Shown here: piece after piece, positions 9,930 to 17,706 of the stretch
Position numbering within the stretch: position 1 is the stretch's first letter
How the letters are laid out: every line of letters begins with the position of its first letter
Assembly (NCBI GenBank): GCA_022574255.1
Contig: JACZSK010000020.1
Location: forward strand, 1 to 34,985
Length of the DNA stretch: 34,985 bases
Direction: 5' to 3'
Source of the DNA: Pseudomonadota bacterium
Lineage (GTDB): Bacteria; Pseudomonadota; Alphaproteobacteria; Sphingomonadales; SMXR01
Notes under the pieces: model-generated
The model's input: the letters and a program-made list of their open reading frames with translations, nothing else
Databases searched by the model: none
What the model was told of the DNA's origin: nothing
Made by a program: the position numbers and the translations under genes

Positions 9930-11084
9930 ATGGGGCCTTTGGCCGGAATTAAAGTTATCGAGATCGCCGGGATTGGCGCCTCACCCTTCGGCGCCATGAT
10001 GCTGGCTGACATGGGTGCTGAAGTGCTGCGCATCGAGCGACCGGCGGGCACCACCACACCGGGGGTGATAGACCCCGCGAAAGACCTGTTAAACCGCGGC
10101 AGGCGCTCGGTGGCTCTGGACCTGAAAAAGAAAGGCGCGGTTGACTGCGTGCTCAAGCTGGCGGCGGGCGCCGATGCGCTGATTGAAGGTTTTCGTCCCG
10201 GCGTCATGGAACGGCTGGGCCTGGGACCGGAGGATTGCGCAGAGGTTAATCCGCGCCTGGTCTATGGCCGGCTGACGGGCTGGGGGCAGGAGGGTCCGCT
10301 GGCGGCCTCTGCCGGGCACGATATCGACTATATCGCTCTGTCGGGGGCGTTGCATGGTTTTGGCCGCAGGGGCGAGGCGCCGGTGCCGCCGGTCAACACG
10401 GTCGGCGACTTTGGCGGCGGCGGGTTGTTGCTGGCCTACGGTGTGGTCTGCGCCCTGCTGGAAGCGAAAAGCTCAGGGCAGGGCCAGGTGGTGGATGCCG
10501 GCATGCTGGATGGCGCCGCGCTTTTTACCACCATGATGCACGGGATGATGGCCCAGGGCCTGTGGCGCGATGAGCGGGGCGAAAATTTGATCGATACCGG
10601 CGCTCATTTTTACGAAGTCTATAAGACCAAAGATGGCAAATACCTGGCCATCGGTGCTATCGAACCGCAGTTTTACGCCGCCCTGCTCAAGGGCCTGGGG
10701 CTGGCGGACGACGCCGGCCTGAAGGATCAATGGAGTGTGGAGAAGTGGCCGGAACTGAAAGGGGTCATCGCCGCCCGCGTGGCCGAGAAAACCCGCGACG
10801 AATGGTGCGCCGTATTTGATGGCAGCGATGCCTGCGTGGCGCCGGTTCTGGCCATGCGGGAGGCGCCCGCCCACCCTCACAACAAGGCGCGCAGCACATT
10901 CGTGGAAAGGGATGGTATAATCCAGCCGGCGCCGGCGCCGCGCTTCAGCCGTTCAACGGCGGAAATTGGTGCGTTGCCACCCTTGCCCGGGGAGCACAGC
11001 CGGGCGGCGCTTTCCGACTGGGGCATCAGTTCAGAGGAAATCGGGCGCCTGACGGAAGCAGGCGCACTTTACCAGCGCGAATAG
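9930..11084 (+). CDS. Family III CoA-transferase, alpha-methylacyl-CoA racemase type
   Basis: This is a CaiB/BaiF family protein of 384 aa. The racemase catalytic residues known from Mycobacterium MCR (His126, Asp156, Glu241) line up with a constant +4 offset: His130 in AGHDIDY, Asp160 in NTVGDFGGGG, and Glu245 in IGAIEPQF. That supports epimerisation of 2-methylacyl-CoA thioesters rather than CoA transfer, although family III CoA-transferases share much of this scaffold. Such racemases act in branched-chain and sterol side-chain beta-oxidation. AGAGGA lies upstream of the ATG at a suitable distance. It is divergent from the hydrolase-OsmC gene over 106 bp, so the three acyl-CoA-related genes may share a regulatory region. 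Confidence 0.9.
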   Translation: MGPLAGIKVIEIAGIGASPFGAMMLADMGAEVLRIERPAGTTTPGVIDPAKDLLNRGRRSVALDLKKKGAVDCVLKLAAGADALIEGFRPGVMERLGLGPEDCAEVNPRLVYGRLTGWGQEGPLAASAGHDIDYIALSGALHGFGRRGEAPVPPVNTVGDFGGGGLLLAYGVVCALLEAKSSGQGQVVDAGMLDGAALFTTMMHGMMAQGLWRDERGENLIDTGAHFYEVYKTKDGKYLAIGAIEPQFYAALLKGLGLADDAGLKDQWSVEKWPELKGVIAARVAEKTRDEWCAVFDGSDACVAPVLAMREAPAHPHNKARSTFVERDGIIQPAPAPRFSRSTAEIGALPPLPGEHSRAALSDWGISSEEIGRLTEAGALYQRE

Positions 11085-11148
11085 GGCCAAGGCCGTGCAA
11101 GCCTCCGCCAACGGCACTTATATCGCTATATCAAGGGAATTCGGGCGG

Positions 11149-11379
11149 TCAGGCGTCGATATCGACATTATCGCCAACACCGTCCTCGGTGGTGGCACGA
11201 TCAGCCGTGGCGCGCTCCAGCTCCGCCCGCTCAATTTCGGCATCCTCGGCGGCCTTGCGCTCACTTTCGCGGGCCTTCTGATTCTCATTGGCTGGGCTGG
11301 TATTGTTTGCAGGGGCCTGGGCCCCAGCGCCTGGTGACTGTATTTCCATCTGGTGTTTCTCCTGGGAGGCTATCGCCAT
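11149..11379 (-). CDS. Small charged hypothetical protein
   Basis: This is a minus-strand ORF of about 76 residues from the ATG at 11379; an in-frame TTG at 11451 would give 100. The composition is Glu/Ala/Arg-rich with a helical coiled-coil-like middle (ARESERKAAEDAEIERAELE) and an acidic tail ending DNVDIDA. There is no signal peptide or membrane segment, and no clear Shine-Dalgarno at either start. The overlapping plus-strand frame contains a hydrophobic stretch but has poorer coding character. It converges with the racemase gene. I favour a real small gene over a shadow, without knowing its function. Confidence 0.42.
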   Translation of the reverse strand: MAIASQEKHQMEIQSPGAGAQAPANNTSPANENQKARESERKAAEDAEIERAELERATADRATTEDGVGDNVDIDA

Positions 11380-11466
11380 TCTGGCAACCACCGCGCGTTC
11401 TGCCGTTTGCAATTTCTTTGCCGCTCTATCGAGATTTTTCGATCGCTCCAAACTACCAAACCGCTG

Positions 11467-11481
11467 TTAACAGCCCTTTAA
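11467..11481 (+). promoter_or_regulatory. Perfect CtrA-like box upstream of TPR-SPOR lipoprotein
   Basis: The sequence TTAACAGCCCTTTAA is TTAA-N7-TTAA, the consensus binding site of the alphaproteobacterial cell-cycle regulator CtrA. It sits 136 bp before the chosen start of the TPR-SPOR gene at 11617, and upstream of the small minus-strand ORF. A septal SPOR protein is a sensible CtrA target. The match is seen directly; binding is inferred. Confidence 0.55.
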
Positions 11482-11504
11482 GGAACATCGTTAACGAGGC
11501 TGTT
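11469..11504. repeat. Inverted repeat overlapping the CtrA-like box
   Basis: AACAGCC (11469-11475) and GGCTGTT (11498-11504) form a perfect 7-bp inverted repeat with a 22-nt spacer. GTTAAC hexamers occur at 11466 and 11490. The left arm overlaps the CtrA-like box, so it could be an operator or a leader hairpin of the downstream gene. Confidence 0.4.
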
Positions 11505-11616
11505 TCGCAGCCCGGCGCAATCCCGTATCTTGTGGTTATTATTGCTCGCGGCATATTTCTGGTGTGTTATGCTGCCGCAGCACGGAATCAGGCAGAACCA
11601 GATTATCGAGGCCGCA

Positions 11617-13044
11617 ATGATCCTCATGGGCAGTTCAGGCATTCTTCGAAATGGAAGAAAATTCCGCAAATACAATCTATTAACGTTTTTTCTTCCTATC
11701 CTACTTGCGGCTTGCGCAAGCTCTGGACCGGCCTCTCGGGGGATGTCGGCGCCACCCGGACAATTGCGCACGGATGTGTCGAAGATCGATGATGCCATGG
11801 CCGTGCGCATGGCACAGCGCTTTGAAAGCGCCGGTGACATGGGCTCGGCGCTTAACATGTATCGCCGTGCGGTCTTGGTTGCACCGGAAAATACCACCGC
11901 GCTGCATGGCATGGCCCGGATTTTCGCACTGGCCGGGGCGCAGGAAGAAGCGGCGCGCTACTACAGCCGGATATTGCAGCTGCAGCCGCGGGACAGCCGC
12001 GCGGCCGTCAATGTTGCCGAAAATCATATTTTCAAGGGGGATGCGCGCCAGGCGATCAGTTTTATCAATGAATTCATGGTTTCGGCGTCCGGCACATCGG
12101 CGTTGTTTAATGTCCTGGGCATTGCCCATGATCTGAACGGGGCCCATGGTGACGCGCAGTTGGCCTACGCTGCGGGACTTGATCTGGCGCCCAACGACGC
12201 GGCAATCACCAGCAATCTGGCGCTGTCCTTTGCTGTCAGAGAGGATTACCAGACGGCTCTGGCGCTGTTGGAGCGTGTTCTGGGCGATTCTTCGCGGAGT
12301 GACGAAGAAGGCCGCTCGATTGCGCGTCAGAATCTGGCGCTGGTCTACGCGCTTTCGGGTCAGCTGGAAACCGCCCTGGAAATTGCCGGCGCTGTCCTCA
12401 GCGCGGAAGAAGTGGCCATAAACCGCACTTTTTATGCCCGACTCCCCGGACTGGACAGCAAGGCCAAGGCGAAAGCAGTTTTTCTGGGCAGCCTGCCATC
12501 GCCGCAGGAAGACCGCGAGGAAGCAGCGACCACCCCGGAAGAGCAGACCGGGCCTGTGCAGGCCGGGCAGCCTTTTGCACCGCCCTCGAGCGAGGCCGAA
12601 AGGGATGCCGCCGCCAGCCGCATTGTTCGGGGCCTGGGCCGGGAATGGACCATACCGGAACCGCCGGCGGCGGAAGCCGGCATTCAAGAAGCCGACATCG
12701 AGGCGATCGGCAATGAGGTCGGCAATGAGCAAGCCCGTGACACCGTGGCGGCGGACGATTATCCGCCCTATTGGGTGCAACTTGGCTCCTATCGCAGCCC
12801 CGAGCGTGCGAGGGCAGGGTGGAATACGCTCTCGACGCAATTCCCTGATCTTCTGGCTGGTTATGTGGGGTATCTGAAAACCTATCAAAGCGAGGATAGA
12901 GGCCAGTTTTTCCGGCTCATGGTACAGGCTTCCGAGACCCGTTCCGCAGCCAATCTGGTGTGCGGGACCTTCAAGGTCGAAGGGATGGATTGCCTGGTTA
13001 TCAGAACCAGAAATAATATCGGGCTGCTGCAGGAGGCGGAATAG
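11617..13044 (+). CDS. TPR lipoprotein with C-terminal SPOR domain
   Basis: The ATG at 11617 (MILMGSSG) is chosen because it gives a lipoprotein signal with lipobox LLAAC about 30 residues in; upstream in-frame starts lack this logic. After the Cys come TadD-like TPR repeats (residues ~60-290), for example GDMGSALNMYRRAVLVAPENTTAL written in repeat register. A low-complexity Glu/Pro/Ala linker follows, then a C-terminal SPOR domain (~410-475) opening with YWVQLGSYRSPERA. SPOR domains bind denuded septal peptidoglycan, so a periplasmic, division-site role is likely. TPRs suggest a scaffold. The 475-aa gene has a CtrA-like box upstream and converges with the DksA-type gene. Confidence 0.85.
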   Translation: MILMGSSGILRNGRKFRKYNLLTFFLPILLAACASSGPASRGMSAPPGQLRTDVSKIDDAMAVRMAQRFESAGDMGSALNMYRRAVLVAPENTTALHGMARIFALAGAQEEAARYYSRILQLQPRDSRAAVNVAENHIFKGDARQAISFINEFMVSASGTSALFNVLGIAHDLNGAHGDAQLAYAAGLDLAPNDAAITSNLALSFAVREDYQTALALLERVLGDSSRSDEEGRSIARQNLALVYALSGQLETALEIAGAVLSAEEVAINRTFYARLPGLDSKAKAKAVFLGSLPSPQEDREEAATTPEEQTGPVQAGQPFAPPSSEAERDAAASRIVRGLGREWTIPEPPAAEAGIQEADIEAIGNEVGNEQARDTVAADDYPPYWVQLGSYRSPERARAGWNTLSTQFPDLLAGYVGYLKTYQSEDRGQFFRLMVQASETRSAANLVCGTFKVEGMDCLVIRTRNNIGLLQEAE

Positions 13045-13053
13045 CGGGATTCA

Positions 13054-13066
13054 GATCAGTCTGATC
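13054..13066. repeat. 13-bp palindrome at convergent gene junction
   Basis: GATCAG-T-CTGATC is a perfect palindrome in the 20-bp gap between two convergent stop codons. The one-base centre makes it a poor RNA hairpin. It is a candidate protein site, or chance. Confidence 0.3.
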
Positions 13067-13397
13067 AAGCCGCGCAGCCGGCGCATTGCGCCGTGGCGGG
13101 GTCCAGCTCCAGGCGTTTCAGTTCGATGGGGTCGCCGCAAGTCATGCAAAACCCGTATTCACCGCCGTCAATGCGCTCAAGCGCCGCATCTATGCGCCTG
13201 AGTTCAACACCGCGCCTTTGGTCCAGCGCCTCTGACATGGCCTGGGCCTGCAGCGCATCCATTCGCGAAAGCCGCCCCACCCTGGTCTGATCCAGCTCTT
13301 GCGGCGCACGTTCGCCGGCCGAGGATTCCCGCGCCGCGAGAACGTCGGCCTTATGCGCCTTCAATGTCTTTCGAATTTTTGCCAGATCATGCGACAT
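13065..13397 (-). CDS. DksA/TraR family zinc-finger protein
   Basis: The 110-aa product starts at the ATG at 13397 (MSHDLAKIRK), with AGGGAGA nine bases upstream; an in-frame extension to 13442 lacks a ribosome site. The N-terminal two thirds is a charged coiled coil (RRIDAALERIDGGEYG). The C-terminal zinc finger is FCMTCGDPI ... QCAGC, a full C4 set. Family members insert into the RNA polymerase secondary channel and modulate stringent-response promoters. At this length it is shorter than E. coli DksA and lies nearer the short DksA-like proteins, so I give no symbol. Confidence 0.88.
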   Translation of the reverse strand: MSHDLAKIRKTLKAHKADVLAARESSAGERAPQELDQTRVGRLSRMDALQAQAMSEALDQRRGVELRRIDAALERIDGGEYGFCMTCGDPIELKRLELDPATAQCAGCAA

Positions 13398-13642
13398 GAC
13401 TGTCGTTCTCCCTGTCGCGGGTGATGATCCATTGTAGTGCAAAGACCGGCAAACCGCACTGAATTGTTGCTGTCGCCGTTTCCGGTCCGCGACGTCATGA
13501 CTTCAACACTCAATGAGAAATGGTCAAAATGCGCCCTTTTCCGGGACGCACAGGGTGGAAAAGCGCGAAAGCACTTGCATTGCGCGGGCGAGATGGAAAG
13601 ATGCCGGGCAGGCGCGCCATATTGAGCGGAAGGCGGAGCGGA

Positions 13643-15136
13643 GTGACTGTATTGGACTGCCTGATAGCGATTGACCAGGGGACCACCAGCTCCCGGGCCA
13701 TAGCGTTTGATCTGGACGGCGGCATTGTGGCGGTGAGCCAGCAGGAAATAACCCAGCATTATCCCCGGCCAGGCTGGGTTGAGCATGATCCGGAGGAAAT
13801 CTGGAGGACCACGGTCGCGACGCTGCGCGATGTCCTGGACCAGCTCAAGGGCGAAAACCGGCAGGCTGCGGCCATTGGCATTGCCAATCAGCGGGAAACG
13901 ACCGTTATCTGGGAGCGGAAAACCGGAAAACCGGTCCATAATGCGATCGTATGGCAGGACCGCCGCACCGCCGATATTTGCGCGGGTTTAAAGGAAAAAG
14001 GGCTGGAGCCCGGAATTACCGGGAAAACGGGGCTTTTGCTCGATCCCTATTTTTCCGCCACCAAGATCGCCTGGATACTGGACCAGAAGCCCGAGCTGCG
14101 CGAGGCGGCCAAGAAGGGCGAACTGGCATTCGGGACCATTGAAAGCTTTTTGCTTTGGCGATTGACCGGGGGCGCCCATGCCTCGGACGCGACCAACGCC
14201 TCACGGACCTTGCTGTACGATATCCAGGCAGGAAATTGGGACGATGAATTGCTGGAGATATTTAACGTGCCCCGGGCGGTGATGCCCGAAGTGGCCGATA
14301 ATTGCGCCAGCTACGGCGTCACCGATGCGGCATTGTTCGGTCGCGCTATCCCCATTACCGCAATGATCGGGGACCAGCAGGCCGCTGCGGTAGGGCAGGG
14401 CTGTATCACGCCCGGCGCCGTTAAAAGCACTTATGGAACCGGCTGCTTCCTGTTGCAGAACACCGGCAGCGATATTGTCCGCTCCAGCCATCGCCTGCTC
14501 TCGACCGTGGCCTACCGGTTGGCCGGGCACAGCAGTTACGCCATTGAGGGGAGTATTTTTATCGCGGGCGCGGCAATTCAATGGCTGCGCGACGGCCTGA
14601 AACTGTTTGGAAGGGCCGAGGAAAGCGAGGAAATGGCCCGCCGGGCCAGCGATAACAGCGAAGTCATCATGGTTCCTGCCTTTACCGGGCTTGGCGCGCC
14701 CCATTGGGATGCCCGCGCCCGCGGCGCCATTTTTGGCCTGACGCGCGATACCGGGCCCGAGGAACTGACCCGGGCGGCGCTGGAGGCGGTGGCTTACCAG
14801 ACCCACGATCTCCTGGAAGCCGTATCCAGCGACGCCGCTTTCCCGCTGGGCATCATTCGCGTGGATGGCGGCATGACGCGAAACGGCTGGTTCGTGCAGT
14901 TCCTGGCAGATGTGCTGAACACCACGGTTGACAGGCCTCAGGTCGTGGAGACAACCGCTTTCGGCGCCGCCTTTCTGGCTGGTCTGGGGGCGGGCATTTA
15001 TGACCGCCTTGGCGACGTATCCTCGGTCTGGAGGCTGGATCGGCGCTTCGAGCCTGCCATGCGCGCCGGGGAGCGTGACGCCCGGCTCCGGGGCTGGAAA
15101 AAGGCGGTATCACAGGTTCTGAGCCATGGCGATTAG
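13643..15136 (+). CDS. glpK: Glycerol kinase
   Basis: This FGGY-family kinase makes sn-glycerol 3-phosphate from glycerol and ATP. The 497-aa product, from the GTG at 13643 with GGAG just upstream, matches the usual ~500 aa. Diagnostic segments are the N-terminal ATP loop AIDQGTTSSR, substrate residues in NQRETTVIWE, KSTYGTGCF, EGSIFIAGAAIQWLRD, and the C-terminal VDGGMTRNGWF. An in-frame TTG nine bases later is an alternative start; the longer upstream frame is not glycerol-kinase-like. No glpF or glpD is adjacent, so the gene stands alone between dksA-like and signalling genes. Confidence 0.96.
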   Translation: MTVLDCLIAIDQGTTSSRAIAFDLDGGIVAVSQQEITQHYPRPGWVEHDPEEIWRTTVATLRDVLDQLKGENRQAAAIGIANQRETTVIWERKTGKPVHNAIVWQDRRTADICAGLKEKGLEPGITGKTGLLLDPYFSATKIAWILDQKPELREAAKKGELAFGTIESFLLWRLTGGAHASDATNASRTLLYDIQAGNWDDELLEIFNVPRAVMPEVADNCASYGVTDAALFGRAIPITAMIGDQQAAAVGQGCITPGAVKSTYGTGCFLLQNTGSDIVRSSHRLLSTVAYRLAGHSSYAIEGSIFIAGAAIQWLRDGLKLFGRAEESEEMARRASDNSEVIMVPAFTGLGAPHWDARARGAIFGLTRDTGPEELTRAALEAVAYQTHDLLEAVSSDAAFPLGIIRVDGGMTRNGWFVQFLADVLNTTVDRPQVVETTAFGAAFLAGLGAGIYDRLGDVSSVWRLDRRFEPAMRAGERDARLRGWKKAVSQVLSHGD

Positions 15137-15285
15137 GGTCCAGACCCTCACCAGGCCGGGTCAGAAAAACATGATAAACCGTTGGTTCCGGTATATTTTT
15201 ATCCATTGTTAATGGCTCTTCGAATACATTGCGCTTACCAATTTCCGCGAATTTTGTGATCCTGACCTGAGTAGGCAAGAATGGC

Positions 15286-15726
15286 ATGGCAACGAAACCG
15301 ACCAGCGCAAGCGGACCCAAACGTAGGCTGGATATCCGGGTCAAGCCGGCGCCCAAAGCCAAAACGAAACCCGAGCTCAGGAAAACGGCAAAGCCGGCGC
15401 TGCGCGCGAAGCCGCGAGGAAAGGCAAAGAGCAGGGAACGCCGTAATCTCAACCGGCGGCGGCTGTTGTGGCTCGGGCGCCTGAAATACGGCGAGTTCGC
15501 CTTTGAGTGCCGGGTGTTCGATTTATCGCTGGGTGGCGCCAAGGTCGAGCTGGACCTGCCCCTTAAGCGCGGCACGCTTGTTACGCTGCAAATACCCGAA
15601 GTCGGCATCATGATTGCCAATGTCGCCTGGGCCCGGGACGGTCAGATGGCGCTGGCTTTTTCGGAGGGGACGGCTGCGATCCGCAAGAAACTGGCGGCTA
15701 AAGCATCCAAACTCGGTCTTCTCTAG
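15286..15726 (+). CDS. PilZ domain protein (c-di-GMP receptor)
   Basis: This is a 146-aa cytoplasmic protein. Residues 1-50 are a Lys/Arg/Ala/Pro-rich basic tail, probably disordered. The PilZ domain (~50-135) carries both c-di-GMP motifs: RNLNR as RxxxR at 53-57, and DLSLGG as D/NxSxxG at 79-84. With both intact, c-di-GMP binding is likely. It is convergent with, and 46 bp from, an EAL phosphodiesterase, so a ligand-removing enzyme and a receptor sit side by side. The highly basic tail might contact nucleic acid or membrane lipid (inference). Confidence 0.85.
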   Translation: MATKPTSASGPKRRLDIRVKPAPKAKTKPELRKTAKPALRAKPRGKAKSRERRNLNRRRLLWLGRLKYGEFAFECRVFDLSLGGAKVELDLPLKRGTLVTLQIPEVGIMIANVAWARDGQMALAFSEGTAAIRKKLAAKASKLGLL

Positions 15727-15772
15727 AAAAACCGGGGCAAATAGAGTCCGGCTCCTGATACGATTCCTCGCT

Positions 15773-17506
15773 TTAATCGTCGTCGCCCAGGTCAAACTCC
15801 CCATTTCTCGACTTGAATGGCTCGCAGACTCCGCTGACCCGCGGCTCGGGGCGGCCAAAGAGAAACCCCTGGCCAAACTGAACCCCTATATCCTTGAGTA
15901 ATTCGGCCTGTCCGTTGGTCTCGACGCATTCGCCGATGGTCTCAATGCCCAGGTCCTGGCACAGCCGTGCCATGGATTTAAGGAAGGCGCGGCCGCTCTG
16001 GCTGTCTTCGGCCTCATGGACATAGACGCCGTCGATCTTGACGTAATCGGTTTCAAGCTGGCGCAAATACTGATATCCGGCGGCACCGGCGCCGAAATCG
16101 TCGAGGCACACCGCGTGCCCCAGTTGACGTAGTTTTTTCAGGATTTCGTTGGTCCGCTCAAGGTTTTTGATCTGCGAGGATTCTGTCAGCTCAAACATCA
16201 ACTGGCTGCGGATTTCGCTGCAGGACAAGAGGAGATTCATCAGCTCGTCAACAAAGATATCGCTTTTCAGCGACCGCCCTGAAACGTTAATCGCGATGCT
16301 GAGATTACCGCTGTGCTGGTTGGCATATTGGACCTGGGCAATGGCTTTGCGGCATACAGCCAGGTCGAAGTCGCCGATGACACCGACATCTTCGGCAAAA
16401 GTGATGAACTGAAAAGGCGAGGCGTCCGGCCCCAACTCATGAAGCCGGCTTAGAGCCTCATAGTGATGCACCTTACCGGTTTCCAGGTGGACAATGGGTT
16501 GCAGGTGAATGTCGAATTCTCCGTTAGCCACCGTCTGCTGGAATCTCTGCAGCTTCTCCTTGGTCTCGGACAGCATGTCGGTGTAGGCGCCGGCTAACGA
16601 AGTGAGTGTGAATTCCTCGTTCTCCTCGGCGAATTCCTTGATGGTGTAGGCCAGCGCGCGCGCGATGTCTTTTTCAGACATACCGTGAGAATCGATGGGC
16701 AGATCCACCGATTCCACTTTCAGATTTTCGGCGAAGGGCTGCTCTTTCAGGCCGCGTATCACCGCCTCCTGATCCAGGTTGCCGTCGTGAATCAGGCCGA
16801 ACTTGTCGTCCTCGAGCCGGCCCGCGAAGGTGCCGTCCACAGACAGGGCCTGCAGGTAGGCAACGATATTTTCAACGAAGTCGCGCTCGGATTCTTCATC
16901 CAGGGATTTGCGCTCCTTCTCGAAACCCTGCAGTTCCATCAGCGTCATGAACAGGTTGGCGCAGGCCTCGGGCTGCGATACGGCCAGCTCGGTGGCCAGC
17001 TTGGCAAAAGAATCCGCGTCCAGAAGACCGGTATCCTTGTCTTTTGTCGCGTCGCCCAGATCAGCGGCTATCATCCGCGGACGGCCACTTTGAATCGATA
17101 GATAAACGGAATCAGGATATTCCGGCAGATAGGTGCCATAGACGGTTGCGGTGCGGAAGCGCGTCGCCTCGTCGCCAAAACGAATGACCGTGGCATTCGC
17201 GCGACCAAGAATTCGACACTGGTTCATGACCGCTTTCAGAAGAGCGCGCTGGTCTGAATCAACCTTGTCAAGAATGGATTGCCCGATCAGTTCGCTTTCG
17301 GTCTCGTGTAGCAGCCATTGGGTGGCGCCACCCGCGAACTGGATGTTGCCCCAGGTATCGAGCTCGAACACCACGTCGGCGGCGGCGAAGCAAAACGCGA
17401 TGAAGCGATCCCTGTCCCTGACAGGCGAACGTGAAGCCACCTGATGCTGCGCCATCTGTTCTAAAACCTCGCGGGTCGGAGCCCGCTGATGCATGCCTTT
17501 GCCCAT
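15773..17506 (-). CDS. PAS / degenerate GGDEF / EAL c-di-GMP phosphodiesterase
   Basis: Numbering is from the alternative GTG at 17527; I use the ATG at 17506, seven codons later. No convincing Shine-Dalgarno picks a start. A PAS-like region (~40-150) is followed by a GGDEF-like domain (~165-320) whose signature is replaced by RLEDDKFGLI, so cyclase activity is unlikely. The EAL domain (~325-565) has all catalytic positions: Glu357 in YEALSR, Asn414 in INVSG, ELTES at 446-450, Asp476-Asp477 in DDFGAG, Lys497 in KIDG, Glu533 in ECVE and Gln553 in GQGFLFGRP. The enzyme should linearise c-di-GMP. There are no membrane segments. Confidence 0.9.
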   Translation of the reverse strand: MGKGMHQRAPTREVLEQMAQHQVASRSPVRDRDRFIAFCFAAADVVFELDTWGNIQFAGGATQWLLHETESELIGQSILDKVDSDQRALLKAVMNQCRILGRANATVIRFGDEATRFRTATVYGTYLPEYPDSVYLSIQSGRPRMIAADLGDATKDKDTGLLDADSFAKLATELAVSQPEACANLFMTLMELQGFEKERKSLDEESERDFVENIVAYLQALSVDGTFAGRLEDDKFGLIHDGNLDQEAVIRGLKEQPFAENLKVESVDLPIDSHGMSEKDIARALAYTIKEFAEENEEFTLTSLAGAYTDMLSETKEKLQRFQQTVANGEFDIHLQPIVHLETGKVHHYEALSRLHELGPDASPFQFITFAEDVGVIGDFDLAVCRKAIAQVQYANQHSGNLSIAINVSGRSLKSDIFVDELMNLLLSCSEIRSQLMFELTESSQIKNLERTNEILKKLRQLGHAVCLDDFGAGAAGYQYLRQLETDYVKIDGVYVHEAEDSQSGRAFLKSMARLCQDLGIETIGECVETNGQAELLKDIGVQFGQGFLFGRPEPRVSGVCEPFKSRNGEFDLGDDD

Positions 17507-17610
17507 CCCGGCATAGCAGTTCAGCACTTAAGAAAGTTATAATGGCCAAGGGTCTGGATTGCTTCAAATTTGGCACTTGCCGCGCCATACAGCCGAGGCG
17601 TGTTATATGG

Positions 17611-17626
17611 TTAACAAATCGTCAAC
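17611..17626 (+). promoter_or_regulatory. Near-consensus CtrA-like box between EAL and hybrid kinase genes
   Basis: TTAACAAATCGTCAAC has the TTAAC-N6-TTAAC layout with one mismatch (TCAAC). It lies in the 200-bp divergent gap, 81 bp before the hybrid kinase start and 105 bp from the EAL gene start. The single mismatch makes this a weaker case than the boxes at 11467 and 29914. Confidence 0.3.
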
Positions 17627-17706
17627 AGACGGCCGGTAAATATGCTAGTGTTCCTCTGTACGGCGGGGGGTCGTAGGGGTGATCCAGTTGTGTTGATGTT
17701 TGTGCG

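Noticed and set aside
11095-11337. Plus-strand 80-codon frame with a hydrophobic segment
   Set aside because: No ribosome site and no family; the opposite strand gives a more protein-like charged helix. It could not be excluded entirely.
11701-12888. Long minus-strand frame over the TPR-SPOR gene
   Set aside because: The plus frame has a lipobox, TPRs and a SPOR domain; the minus frame has only Arg/Gly-rich shadow composition.
15134-15151. Hairpin AGGGT-CCAG-ACCCT after glpK as a terminator
   Set aside because: The stem is only 5 bp and no T-run follows in either direction.
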